A DNA stretch of 64,000 nt from Halichondria panicea (taxonomy: Eukaryota; Porifera; Demospongiae; Suberitida; Halichondriidae), in contig NC_087384.1 of assembly GCF_963675165.1 (NCBI RefSeq), positions 3,370,501 to 3,434,500 of the forward strand, read 5' to 3'. Shown here one piece after another: positions 1-12,393 of this stretch. The position numbers and the translations under genes were made by a program. Every line of letters starts with the position of its first letter. The first letter of the stretch is position 1. The notes below the pieces were generated by a model that worked only from the letters and a program-made list of their open reading frames with translations, did not search any database and had not been told where the DNA came from.

Positions 1-249
1 AGTTATCAATGAGGGAACGTGCTCTTTGAGTTTCAACAACAATATCTGTCTGCACAGCAACGTTTGACTCAAAATAAACAGGATAGTATCCAGCACTGTT
101 TTAGTATACTGTACACTTGAACCATACTGTACACGGCAGTAACACAAGTTGAAGCTGATCTAAGAGTCGATCAGAACTATCATACATGGATGTAGTAGAG
201 ACAGTACTATATAGCGTTAATTAGCTACAGTATCACCATAGCTCTTAAT
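1..249. other. Left edge, downstream of USP48-like gene
   Basis: Short 3' flank of the minus-strand USP48-like gene. Minus-strand bases 1-65 can be read open after a possible acceptor near 48, so a further exon is conceivable, but I could not match it to USP48. No other feature seen. Confidence 0.3.
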
Positions 250-2903
250 TCAGTTTACGTGTAGTTCGTACTGCCACTCACTGTCTTCATCCGAGCAGAG
301 AATCAACTTGTCGTTCTTGCATTCTTTCACAACGTCATCGTCAAACTTCCACCATTTGCCAGTCTGTCAGAGAGTAAAAGATTATACATTTAAGCATTCG
401 ATTCAAAGCAATTACAAACTAACCCTATCTATACTCACAACAATACACGCAAATAATCTATTAGAAATGTACATGTATGTACGGTAGACTAGGTGTACGT
501 AAGAATGTACATGCAATACACATGGAAGTATTGTTTGCATGTTCTACAAATGGACATGCACACACACACACACGTTTTATGATTGTACATGTATCCCACC
601 TTAGGATTCTTGATGTAGGCAATGTAGTGTCCGGTATAGGCAGAGGCTCCGCAATGCACGATGAAGGAGGATAAGTGATAGAGAGGGGTAGGCTTACCAG
701 TGTATGTACTCAAGTCTAACTGGTCTGGGAACACAAGGTGAGAGGTCACTTTCACCTTGGCCAGTAGAGACCTGCATAGAAATGTGGAGACAATTTCAGG
801 GAGATCCTTACGTGTTATAAATGTACGTACTGACGTAGGGGGAGAATTCCTTATACCATGTACATTGCATACATCATTATAATTATATTGAACACCTCTT
901 ATTGCTCACAAGTTAAACACGAATCTGAGCATCTGCAGAGTGAGCACAGGTGGCAGTGACTTGAGCTGGATGTACCGACTCGCATCTCTCTTCCCAGAGC
1001 AATGACTACAGTGGTATTGGTTGTCCCCACTCAGACTCTCTTCCTGGAACACGTTAAGAAAGCTCCTTACATATTTAAACTCTTCTTAAAAATCTTTCTC
1101 TAATAATTATTACGCTAGAGTACTATAGGCTATGTAAAGAAACTGATCCCTTACACCAACATGTTTATTAATAACTGCTTGAAGTAAACAACTATAAAAT
1201 TGCTAATTGAGCATACCTTAAAGAACTGTGCCAGTGATTTGTGGAGAGTGGGACAGTTCTGCACACCGAGCTCCAGCTCGTAAAATGGTGACTCGACACC
1301 TGAAACAATTCCACATCCCTCACACCTTGTCATGTACGAGTAGCTCCCTCCATACAAGTTATCCACGCATCTCCGAAAGACTGGATTGGGCTGAAGAGAA
1401 TTAAGAGTACACATTTTTCTGAAACACATATGAGAAACTGTACAATCAGCCGGCCCAATTAGTCTAAGAAAAGGTACACATGTACGTATGCAGAAATATG
1501 TACTGGTCAACAATAATTTAAAAGCAGAGAGCATGCAGATAAAATTATAATTATGTACGTGTTACAACACAGTACTTTAAATGGGAGGGCACAAACACAA
1601 ACCTCTGTTTGGAAGACACAACTGAGTTGACACAGAAACAATTTTCTGAACTCTTGAGCATCCTGTGAGCACAACCAACAATACATTCATAATTATGGTG
1701 TTTTAGGCATGTTTTAGGCACCTGTTGTCTGTCATGCTGCAGGTGAAGACTGTCCACAAACCCAGTAGCATCAATCACTCTGTTGGCACGTTTGTAACAA
1801 GAGATTACACTGGAATTTAGATCTAAGTACCTTCTTTTCGATTTCAGTAAATTGATGAAGAGCATTTGTAGTTGTTCGATTACAGCAATCATAGCGCTTG
1901 AAACCATTGCCTGATTGTCACTCCCAGTCCCAGACTCAACACTGGCACAGGTTGTTGACAATTCTTCAGACGTATCTTTCACATCCAGGTCAAGTTTGGC
2001 TTTTTTTCTGCTTGTAAGTCCTTCTAATGTCCTATCAACTGTTTTCTACAGTGCGGGCGCACTAATAACAATTTACAAGACAGAAAAAACACACCTCAGC
2101 AACTTCTGCGGGATGACGACTGACCACTTTAAATGAGAAAACAGCCTCTCTCAGTTTGACATCAGAGAACCATACCTACATGTAATACGCAGCAAGCACA
2201 ATGCATCTGATCAATACTGACTTTTGTTGCTTGTGTCAGCCAAAATGCAATATTCTTACAGTATATGACTATTGAATTAAGTTACCGTACGGATGGGATA
2301 CATGCACATCACACTGTACAATGTATACGCTAATCCTTAACGAAGATATGATACATGAGAAGCACACACCTGCAGAAGGGAGTTGACGTAACAAGTAGAC
2401 CCTAAGTTTTTCAATCCACAGAAGTCCTCCTATAAAAGCATGGCGGAATGATCAGATCAGATCACAATAGTTTCACTTTACTCACATTTTTCCGGACATA
2501 ATCCTCCATATTAGACTTGTGCATTTCTATAAGAATAATTATTATGTCTGTACTTAGCACTCAATCTATGCATGGTCACTAACCTGATGAAGTGTTCAAA
2601 AATGAGGCCTCGCCTAGGCAGTTCAAGCAATTGGGATTCCATTTGCAGTTTGTTCTACAGGTATGGAAGATTGACTCACTGGACAAGCATACAAGCACAC
2701 AAACAACAGCCCCACTTCCCAATGGCATGCCATACCAGAAACAAATTTGTAGCTAAGGCTGACCTGCAAGAACCAGACTTGCATTGCTTGCTTGTAATCC
2801 TATATGCCTGGTTAATGTTTCCAGCTGATATATGGTCCAAACTTGTGGTGAGAGCCCAGTCCCATGCTTTTCTCTCCTGCAAAGATCTCCATCCCTTTGC
2901 CAT
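250..2903 (-). CDS. USP48: USP48-like ubiquitin carboxyl-terminal hydrolase, catalytic core
   Basis: Cysteine protease that removes ubiquitin from substrates. Twelve exons (5' to 3'): 2764-2903, 2584-2654, 2486-2526, 2370-2429, 2095-2175, 1831-2045, 1722-1779, 1603-1662, 1217-1390, 910-1043, 600-771, 250-363; all GT-AG, phases consistent, 439 aa. Seen: Cys box GLKNLGSTCYVN (Cys97), QDAQEF, two CxxC zinc pairs (TRCEGCG and YHCSHCSG), FYELEL, His box SAYTGHYIAYIK (His393) and KFDDD (Asp410). The N-terminus (AWDWALTTSLDHIS..., NCKWNPNCLNC) matches the USP48-specific leader rather than other USPs. An acidic insert in exon 6 (LDLDVKDTSEE) is lineage-specific. The protein stops just after the catalytic domain; vertebrate USP48 is about 1,035 aa with DUSP and ubiquitin-like domains. 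Either this is a short form or an alternative last splice leads to exons beyond the left edge. Family very likely, orthology likely. Confidence 0.9.
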
Positions 2904-3549
2904 GATGACCAGTTGTTGGCACGGATCACTGTATAAGAAAATCAAAAACAAGAAAATTGCCAATCCAGTCCCTAGGTGGCCGGCCAGCGAGTCTATTGCT
3001 GTCACAAGGTTGCTGGAACTACATAATATTGTAGTGTCCAAAATATACATGCATAACAATTTAGCTAACATTTTAAATCAAGTTTGTGTTAATCACTGCT
3101 CAGAGCAACATTATTTATCGCTGTAGATTCAAGATGCATGATTTTTTCCTCAAATCTATTCTGAAAACAAAACGTCATGCTACTTTACTGCATGTGCCCA
3201 AAAAGTACACAATAATTATCAACATCAGATGCATGCATGTGATAATACATTAATTATGTTCGTCGGCTATTTATAGGTTTTATGCTCCAATATATAAACG
3301 TACATGTCCACTTGTTTAGAGCGGTTTTACTGTTATAATGGTAAACCTCAATTTTCAACTGAGTGATAAGCTGTCAGCTTCAGATGTGTCACATAATTAT
3401 TCTCAGTATTTTCACTCACTATATAATTATAAAGAAGATAAATATTTTAAATATGTGAAGTGTACAGATTCTCATGCACATTAACTAGTTTGAAAAGGAA
3501 AACTTCAGAATATAAAAAGATGGCATAAAACGCTATAGGTATTTATGTT
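2904..3549. other. Spacer between USP48-like and metalloprotease genes
   Basis: 646 bp separating two genes on the same strand: 5' flank of the USP48-like gene and 3' flank of the metalloprotease gene. AT-rich, with several ataattat words. No ORF, RNA or repeat that I can support. Confidence 0.5.
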
Positions 3550-6500
3550 TTAAAACACGGTGGCTACCACTAGAGCTGCAAGGGAAAATATTGTCACAGC
3601 AACTGCACCGGTGACTTCTGCTCTGTTATCAGGTATTGACGGAGTGACTGGGAGATCAGTACTGCCCTCCACATTCCTAATCCTGTCATAGCAGGACGCT
3701 GGCTCTGTGGTAGGACAGTTGGCTAAATTATCCTGTGGAAATGGAAGCAGCTATATATAATCACTATGTTAATGTGATAAGAATGTACTTACATGGCAAA
3801 GTTGTGAGCATGCAGGGCAGCGTAGAGATGCAGTGATTGAGGCTCCAGTACTGTCAGTGAAAGAGAATTGAATCTAGAGAGAGAAAATTAACACAAACAT
3901 GTCTGTCGAAGGTTAAACTACAACTGTAGTTTCAGTTTGTTACTTAATGAATAAATATCGAATAGTCGAATGAGTGCTTGCTTACTACATGCATAATTAT
4001 AGTATGAGGGCAAAGGAAGAATAGGGTCATGTTTAAAGAAAGATTAAACATTCTTGTTCTGGGTTCTTGATCTTTGCTGCAAATAACAGCTTAGCGTTTC
4101 TGTTCTTTATTTGCTTGCTTGGGAAGCCTACTATACCTAGATCTCTCCAGTGCAGCAAGACATCACAATGTATATCCTAGCCACGGAAGGATAATTTCCA
4201 ATCTTGTAGTTTCGAAGAATGCAATAAAAGATCAAGGGTTGCAATTAAATCCTGGATCTCCTCTCTCAAGCTGATTCCTCTGGGGCGCGATAGTTCAACC
4301 AATTTCTGTTGTGATTATAAGAGAATCAAGCTAGAGGTGGTGTATAAACTCAGGGGCGCGAGGGTAAATTCAGTTTTACATGTAAAACATAGGGCCACGT
4401 GGTGTTTTAATTAGTCACCTTTTGACCCTGGCACTACTCCTCCTCTGGTATGAGGGGTAGATGAATGCTTAACCCAAACGGTACCTCATAAATAAGTGAT
4501 TGAAAGCATAAAACAGGAGTGTGTTATGTGTTAGTCCCCTATGCATGCAAAATAACGAAACAAACCTGTTCTCCTTCACAAGAGCATTGGTATGCAAGTC
4601 CAGATACCTTAATTGTCACACCAGTTGTTGCTGAGCAGGAATACTGGAGAGAAAGACACACAGAGAGAAAGCATACATGTACCAACACTACGATTAATGA
4701 GGTAGATTGTATGTGTGGGTGCAATATTCGTACGCATGAACAATGTAGCACTTGGTTTGTGTGCAGTGTCTACAAAGATGCATGAAATAAAACCTGATAG
4801 CATCCAGATCCAGTGGAGAAGCCAGTGTAACGGTTGTTGGTCCACTCTCGAGTGCCATGCTCAATGCACCTTGACCCCTGCTCGTAAACTTCTGCAAGGA
4901 CATTCACGGTAGGCTGATTAGTGGCCACATTGCATTGTGTCCCTCTGTCTCTGCCTGACTCTTGAATGGTAAGCACCTATTAGGTGGAATACATACATGT
5001 AACATTAATCGTGCATATAATTATGAGTTACAAACAATTATAATGACATCTTACGTATAAATTCTCAACTAAACAGACCTATGAATGTAAACAAACAACT
5101 ACGGATATGATAATCTTGTGGGAAAAACAAAAACAGATCGATCTATAGACAATTAAGCTTTCCTAACTGCTTTAATTGCTAGTTATGAAGAGTGCACTTG
5201 TGGTGCTCTAGTTGAACAGTTGGCTCACGTTTTGGAATGGGCAATAGTCTGCAATAACAACATTTCCGCCATCAGTGCGTACAGTGAAGTACTGAAATAA
5301 CAGAAGTTAAATCATACAAAGGGACACTATAATCTCTGGCAGACATACTTGATAATCGAGGGATGGGTTGTTCCTGATTAGGTTGCATTTACCCACAGCT
5401 TCATAATCGATTGTACAGCCCCGTTGCATGTCAGTACAATAGGGTGTCACTGGAAGCCCCCTAATACATTGTAGAAGCATATTAATTATATAGGTATGCA
5501 GGGGATATGCAAGCATAATGTTGAGAGTAAGCAGCTTCCAATTAGGAATTATGTGGGAATAGCTGGTAGCTGTAAAATAGCATAATTATGGGTGGGGCTC
5601 ACCTAACACCAGAAAAGGTGCACATGGGGCTCACTGCTTGGACATGTACAAGTTAGTGCGTAGAGCTAGAAGCTTAGCACTGGCTACAAGCTATATGAAG
5701 CTTTTTGTTCGTTTTCGAGACTGTTAGCTAGTTGTATCCAAGATGAGGTAGCTTAGGTAGCCAGCATTTTGTTTATTCCAATGGGTATATAACACTTATT
5801 ATCCACTACATTCAAATGAATGGCAACGTAACTATCCTTGGCCTCGGGGCTTTGCCCTCGTCCTTGAAAGTTTACTGCCATAAATTCTGATGTAGTGGAC
5901 AATAAGATAACGAATAATAGGCTATAGCTTTGAATAGGAATAGAACAACTGGTAAGATCGTGTTTTATTGAAATCCAGGCAACTCGTCCTCGTGTTTGTG
6001 CCTGTATATTTCGTAAAACACTCGGTCTCATGCTATATCCATTACATAAAACACTTACTGATCCGTTTGAGAGTTGATCCAACTCAAGCAAGACCTTGTG
6101 GGAAAGTCACACCCACTCCCCTTACCCCAAAGTAAGTCCTGTGCCATGGTATAGTTTACGTCATACCATCTGCATTGCACAGGAGAATTGGGGTTTAAAA
6201 AATACACGCACTCACATACTAACTTTGGATCTACATACACTACACCCCATCCAAGTTATGTATAGTGAATGCACTCACCCACTGTCCTCGAATGCTGCCA
6301 GTGAGATCCTGGAGAAAACAGGATTGAAGGTTAACTCTCCAGTCATGGCCTCATTCTGCGTTTAGAGTAAACAGGCAAAGACACAGCATGTTCCATACAC
6401 TAAGTACTATTTGAAGGTCAGACATAACTTTAGTATATACAGTACAGTACACTAGTTAGTGAAATTATCATACCAAATGTTATTACCCCCATTATTCTCT

Positions 6501-7144
6501 TCTCCCAGTGACTGACGATTGTGCCAGCCGCCCCTTGGTTTTCTAGCTCCATTCCCGCAAGTGAAGAACAATTAAAGTGGGCACGAGCTTCACGCTAGAT
6601 ATACACAGAATAATAAAAAGATCAATGTGGAAGAGGCTGTCGTGAATCAATTACTCACTAGAACAGCTGGAGTAACCATGTGAATCACACTATGATTAAT
6701 AACTCCATTAATGGTATCCCAGTCAGGGTATGTAACATCGAACTGGATAGTACTAGGTGAAGGCATGTAGTACCTACATGTAATACAAACAAAAGATTGT
6801 AAAGTTATTTTGAGGGCAAAGATATTAAGGTGGCAGGCGTGAAATGAAATCTCGTCTATACACTAACCTTTCAGCAACGTTGAAATTCATTGGCAGCCCA
6901 TTACTGTTTCTTGGTGTCCTAGGATTGCCATTATCATCTCTCCAGAAGGCAAACAGACTGGAAGCAAAGGCTAGGGCATGTGCAGTCTCGTGTTTTGCTA
7001 ACTCCAGAATAAAGTCTGCAGCATTGCCGGTAACCCCCAGAGGACAGAAGTTGATGTTCCCAGCAATTGGTCGGTCCAAACTTGCTTCCATCTCACAAGC
7101 ACGCGCAAATGCTACAGTTTGAGCTCCACCATTGTTAGCATCAG

Positions 7145-7160
7145 GACATTGGTATCAATA
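7145..7160 (-). other. Single-base frameshift in metalloprotease exon 6
   Basis: The upstream reading (GADVVLYISAIDTN) and the downstream reading (CPDANNGGAQTVAFARAC) both match M8 proteases but lie in frames differing by one base, with no splice signals between them. The simplest reading is loss of one T from AAT TGT. Reading straight through meets a TAG within about 40 bases, before the zinc motif. Confidence 0.85.
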
Positions 7161-9182
7161 GCCGAGATATAGAGGACCACATCGGCACCAGACACACCTA
7201 TTCCGCCATTGTTAACCTGCTCACAGTTGTTGGAACCCATGCCATTGCACTGAGTACAGCCCTACAGAGGCAGCATTATAGTGAAATAGGGGCAGTGAAT
7301 GCTAACAGGAAGGTTATACCTACAAGATATAATTACAGTATTTATGTGCTCCAACAACTACATGTATCTATAATGAAGCACACTTAGCTACTGGATTAAT
7401 CCAACAGAAAAAGGGGATTGAAAATGACTATGCTTTCCTGTGTAAACGGTAGAAACATTCCGCATTATATTTTGTGCTTGCAATTATTTCGTGGTTGATC
7501 ATTCTGTGGTTGTACTTAACTGCATGTTTCTAGCTCTCCTATCCACTAGCGATCACTCGGGGGCTAGGAGGTACTCTAGAGAAGTAAGTGTACACCACTG
7601 ACTAGCTCTACATGTACATCTGTTTTCTTTACTTACGTTTTTTAATTTTTGTTGAATTTAGCTTGAACCACTCTAATGTCTTTTTTCTTTCCCTGCCGTG
7701 AAGCCAAAGCGAGCGAAGGACATTGCTTGACTTGGTTATTATGTATCTAAGTGCTACTTTATGCTATGAATAAGCTGTACTGTTCATAAATGTTTGCAGT
7801 ATATAATTTAAACTGCTTTAGTTGTATAAATATATACTTTTAAACACATCACGTGCCTTTGACCTCCCACGACTTCATATTAAGGGCTACTCTTTCTTGT
7901 ATATATAGTTGTTTCGTGATAGTGGCTGAGTGGGTTAGTCGATCGTTTAGAGCTAGGTTATCTTTACATCAACATTGAACAGTGATCAATTCCACTATTA
8001 ATTTTTCAATGTACAGCACATTGGGCAGTCAAGACAGGTAATGAGTATGCTGACTATAAATTCTATAGTTTTAGCCATAACGCAAAGTGTTTCACACGAA
8101 AATTTCGTTCCAATCCCCCTTACTTACATGTACATACGTACGGCTAAGCACTTTCATGGTATTGTCATTGTGTATTTCAAACCTTCAAGTGCTCCTCTGG
8201 GATAGAAACTTCTCCACATGTAGTGCTTGATGCACAAGTAGAATTACAGCGTCTAGGTTCAAGAGACGTGGATGGGAAAAACGCCATTCCTGTGCAGGCA
8301 CTGTAAACATTAGTAAACCACATGACTTGTATGATGTCATTGCTAAGAGTAAAGACATGCGTAATGCTTATATATGGTAAAAATTGTTCCAATAACATTA
8401 TAACAATAAAAATATTGTAAGCACAAAGTCAGAAAAATAATTAATGCTTATACCACACTTACGTCACCACTCATTGGTAGAATATTAGCATACAGCCCCA
8501 GGCATGCACAGTTTTCAAGTAGTTCTTTCATTTGTTCAAGAAAGTAAGTACAGAGAAAAGAGCCATACTTGACGGTAATAAGACTCAAAGCGACGGCAGA
8601 AACATGGAAGGTGCTCTCCAACAAGATGGCTATAAGCTTCCATGGGTCCATGGACGTGGTTTAGATACCAAGAAGAGCTTGCAACTCCAGTAAGGGACAT
8701 CGAATGGTCAACGCTTGGACCAGGAAGCTCTTGAGCATCTGTAGGAGTCGACGTGTTGCTCAACTAGCTCTTTGACGGCTGCAAAATCCGGCATAGTCTC
8801 GTTCTTTTTTGCAGTCTGCATCGTGGATTGAATTGTTGCTAGGGGGAGGTCTTTTTATAGTGCTACGGTCACGTGGTATAAGTCAGATATGCCACACCTA
8901 CTCGGAGGATATGCACCCCATATCCTCCTCTTAGATGTGGTATATATCCTATACATAGAGGTCGCAACAAATATATGTACTTACCGTTCAAACAGCAAAT
9001 TTACTTGGATTCGATCCACACTCAAACTGTCTTCAAAGAATTGGATGAGCTTGGGAACTGTTTCCGTCTGTAGAAAATGAGTCATTTCTGTAGATAAGAT
9101 GACAATTAATAACTTACCCTGAGCATGGCTGACTTATCGTTTGGGAGCCTGTGACAAAAGCATGGTAAAAAGTGATTGGGAT

Positions 9183-9302
9183 CAGGTGGCATATACGGCA
9201 CCGGATGTGGAAACGCCCTAATTTTTATTATTTTCCCTAAGATAACCCGAACCCCTCCCCCTTCAAAATTACATCCAGTGCCGTATATGCCACCTGACCC
9301 AG
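9183..9302. repeat. Imperfect 120-bp inverted repeat (MITE-like) in metalloprotease intron 2
   Basis: Arms containing ggtggcatatacggcac (about 9186) and its complement gtgccgtatatgccacc (about 9278) flank a loop with a C-rich tract. It lies between exons 2 and 3 of the metalloprotease gene and has no coding content. Likely a small non-autonomous element. Confidence 0.6.
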
Positions 9303-9629
9303 TGATTGTACCAGACCATGAACGCAAAGAAAGTAAATTCGGCATGCAGCCCAGTAATTTAAAGAACATACGCATTATCCACTGAAATGTCAAAAATAGG
9401 GACTATCCGTATGGTTTCCCTGTTACTCTGTCTGGTCACACGTCCACCAGACACCTCCACCCCAGTGATAAACTGTGTGTGCAGAAAGTGAACCAATTAT
9501 TAAATAAATTAGCAAATCACTCACATCTTTGGCACTAGGAGTGGCATGGTAGTGGGCTGAGGCTAGGCTCACACAGACTAGAACTAACAGGATACATGGG
9601 ATAGCAGTAGCCATTAGTGATACATGTAG

Positions 9630-11187
9630 ACTCCTCGGTCTACTCATAGATGTAGGAGAGAGGGATTGGAAACGGAAGTAGATTTCAATGTACTTCACAT
9701 ATGACCTCGATAAACATCCTCGCCTCGCTTAATGAGGGCTAATTTATTCCCCAGTAACCTCGCGGGTAACTGAGATTATTGCAAATCTAGGATTTTATGA
9801 GTTGTCACTAGTATTCTGTCAAGTTTTCCAGTATCCAGTGCAACTGTGCTTTATATAGATAGTGAATAACCATTATTCAAGCTCTATTTACCGTTGCAAC
9901 TATCTTCTTCATTGAATTTAGGTAAGTTTAATCTTGTATTGTACACATTTATCCCTTTTTCTCTGAAATGATTAATGTTTAGGTCGTATACTTCAATATG
10001 CTTGTTGGTAAATCATGTGGTATCACCCCAAGCCAAAGAAAATTAGTCATACATCAGCTGGTAGAATTTAGTGCTAGAAAAAAGTTGAATTAAAGAGCAC
10101 CACTAAAGATCCCTTTTTTGGGAATATGCTAAGCGTTACAGAAATTTTAATTTTAGGTATACATTCCCTTATGATTGGTGATCACCCCAAGAGCATTAGT
10201 TTTGGATCAGGTGGATGTATAGCTTTTGTGTGCATGAATGTGTAGTCACCTATTTTTACCTCACAATTGTTATTGGCCCGGTAGTAGATTGTGGTGAAGG
10301 GCCTGTAGGCCCGAGATATTTAACTACTACAAATGCTGTTTCATCTATATTTTATATAGCAATACCTCGCAAGCCAAAACGTACTGAGTACGCTGAAGAA
10401 AAGAAGACAGAAGAATACCGAAGAATACCCCTCCTCTCTACACCCCTACACGTCACCGCCCTCGTAAATGTTATTGGCTATTCCGGCTATATATACACTC
10501 TTGTATACCTCACCAGCTTCTCTCCATCTAAGACTGTCTGATAGAGTGCTAAACTAATCATAATTATAGCTGTAATAATCATTTTTATCGTGTAAGTTGT
10601 TAATGTTCGATTTGATCCCACTCGTTTTACACTTAGAAAGCAACTGGCAGTGCTGTGGAGTGTTTTGCTGTCTCCAAGTGTATGTAATTATACTTAATGA
10701 ATTGGAAATTGAAATGTACGCTCACCAGCCTAGTATATATAGAAACTTCGTACAACTGATTCATCAAAAGTGAAAACAATTAAGAAAGTTACATGGTGTA
10801 TTATGTATCTTGTCGTGTGAATGATCATGGTTATTGCCTCAAACTAGTGGACTTCTTGATGGTTTTCTTTTTCATTTAAGTTTAAGTTGGCAGCAAAAGA
10901 GAAGCCTCTGACAGTCACAAATACATTCACAATTTCAGGGAACTAAGCATCCTCTGATGATTTTATATCTACTGTGAAACAAGTATCCAATACCACTATA
11001 TAGCTCTGCACATTCTCCTTACTATTACCATGTACCAATGCACTGTTGATTGAGTCTCTTTGCCTCTTCTTTCATACAATGAGTTTTCCTCATTTGAGGC
11101 AAGAAAAGAAGACAAGAAAGCGAGGCGCGGATGTTTTTCGAGGCCCACTTCCGTTTCCACTCTCCTACATCTACGGTCTACTCTACT
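9630..11187. repeat. Long-span inverted repeat pair flanking 1.4 kb
   Basis: The arm at 9630-9690 and the arm at 11137-11187 are inverted copies, sharing core words such as gatgtaggagag and ggaaacggaagt. Related sequence occurs near 27100 and 45965. Could be the ends of one non-autonomous element or two separate insertions. The left arm lies in the likely 5' UTR or promoter of the metalloprotease gene. Confidence 0.5.
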
Positions 11188-11829
11188 GTTTATTACCAGC
11201 CTCGATTCCAGGCCGCTGGGCTCATAGCAGAGCTAGCTGTACCCTAGCCCTAGCTTTGACCTTTGATCAGGAGGCGGTACTACTAAGCGCAAGCTAAGGT
11301 ATACAACTTAACTATTATAGCTAGCTTACAGGATCAGGTGGTTGCAGGATCACCAGTTTTCACATCTCAGACTGTTCCTTACATCTGTCCATGTGAGTGA
11401 CCATTATTATGCCAGCCTAGAAAGTCTTGATAGTGATTATAGGGCTCTCAGAAAGACAAGCAATCAAGCTGATGAGACTCCCTTTGTTAAATATCTAATA
11501 ACATAATTATTATTGACTCTGCCAATTGTATAATTTATATCCCCGGCCCCACCTACGTACGTACGTGATTAATTAATACCAGTAAAACCTCTATTTAAAG
11601 CGCCATTTAAAATAATCACGTTTTGCAAGACTATGTGCACAAATAATGTCGCATGTTTAGAGTGTCGCCTTAACCAGGCCAAGCCATAGACTAATTACAT
11701 GTTTCATGGATGCCTAGCAGGTCTCTTTTTGTGAAAATCTAAAAAAACACCCACACCTAGCGCCAGCGCCTTACCCTTATAAGGCTCATTTGTTACCACA
11801 ACTTACCATTACGTTGGGGAAGCCGCCTT

Positions 11830-12210
11830 AGTTGGGCGTGGCCCACCCTGGACGCTCACGTAGGGTTGGGCACCACTGCAATCAGCCACTGGTACTTACT
11901 TAGCTTTAGTGTGTTGCTATAAGCATGAATATGATTAATCCTAAGTAGGCGGTAACCTCAAAGCTCAGTTAGAATGCTACTGCAGGAGTCACTTTGGATG
12001 CTACTAGCTCTCCTGGATCAAGCTGGCTTGTTTAGTATTGTTGCATTTTACTAGTTACTGACTCGTTCATTAATGATGAGCCACGCCTTCAGCACTTGAA
12101 CTCTGCAATCTGATTGGGCTGTAACATTTCTACAGCAGGATGCAGCAGGAACAAAACCTTACATTGCAGTGGTGCCCAACCCCACGCAGTTGGTTGGACT
12201 CTGCCCAACT
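11830..12210. mobile_element. Short non-autonomous TIR element (AGTTGGGC family)
   Basis: The left end agttgggcgtggcccacc and the right end complement (agttgggcagagtccaacc) form inverted termini that also share an inner ggttgggcaccactgcaat block. 381 bp, no ORF. The longer copy at 58478-59224 belongs to the same family, as the internal tgattgggctg...gcagt stretch near the right end is shared. It ends about 180 bp before the GTPase start codon. Confidence 0.65.
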
Positions 12211-12393
12211 AGGGAAGCCTAACGATTTTTTACAAGAGGCAAAAACTATACATGTATATACTCTCCCTATTTTTTTTTTTTTTTTGATTCTATTTTTATT
12301 TTTACCGGCCTGCCTGGTCCATAAATTGTTGATGAAAGTCCGTGAAACTTGCTAAATAGAGATTATATGGTAAACCACTTTCCTCATTTAGCA

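Larger units (their letters stand above)
3550..9614 (-). pseudogene. Leishmanolysin-like (M8) metalloprotease gene with one frameshift
   Basis: Secreted or surface zinc metalloprotease of the GP63/leishmanolysin family. Sixteen exons: 9525-9614, 9372-9472, 9118-9148, 8985-9067, 8183-8300, 6868-7261, 6659-6773, 6487-6594, 6279-6355, 6059-6169, 5349-5460, 5229-5291, 4794-4976, 4566-4643, 3793-3873, 3550-3732. Signal peptide MATAIPCILLVLVCVSLASA; zinc motif HETAHALAF near residue 232; family blocks [39 protein letters not shown]; third-ligand candidate in ARAHFNC; C-terminal hydrophobic tail (VTGAVAVTIFSLAALVVATV), suggesting a GPI anchor or membrane helix. The coding sum is 1,928 nt, one short of a multiple of three: exon 6 changes frame near 7150 (SAIDTN to CPDANN). 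With one base missing the product would be 642 aa. Everything else is intact, so this is either a very recent null allele or a sequence error. Confidence 0.85.
9615..12393. other. Divergent intergenic region with inverted repeats
   Basis: 2.8 kb between the minus-strand metalloprotease start and the plus-strand GTPase start, so it holds both promoters. It contains one arm of a long inverted repeat next to the metalloprotease start (9630-9690, partner 11137-11187) and a TIR element just before the GTPase start (11830-12210). Short open frames at 10215-10541 and 11046-11297 show no recognisable domain. Confidence 0.5.

Noticed and set aside
2676-3071. 131-residue minus-strand frame starting at 3071
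   Set aside because: Only the part from Met at 2903 to the donor at 2764 fits USP48; upstream residues are 5' flank.
2572-3126. 184-residue plus-strand open frame
   Set aside because: It lies over minus-strand USP48-like exons 1 and 2, which have family motifs and good splice sites; no recognisable plus-strand domain.
8448-8790. Minus-strand open stretch including MPDFAAVKELVEQHVDSY in metalloprotease intron 4
   Set aside because: Exons 4 and 5 join in phase without it. A faint resemblance to the start of an RNA polymerase subunit is too short to support a gene.
10215-10541. 108-residue plus-strand open frame
   Set aside because: No motif, no splice partners, and the hydrophobic start looks like chance AT-rich translation.
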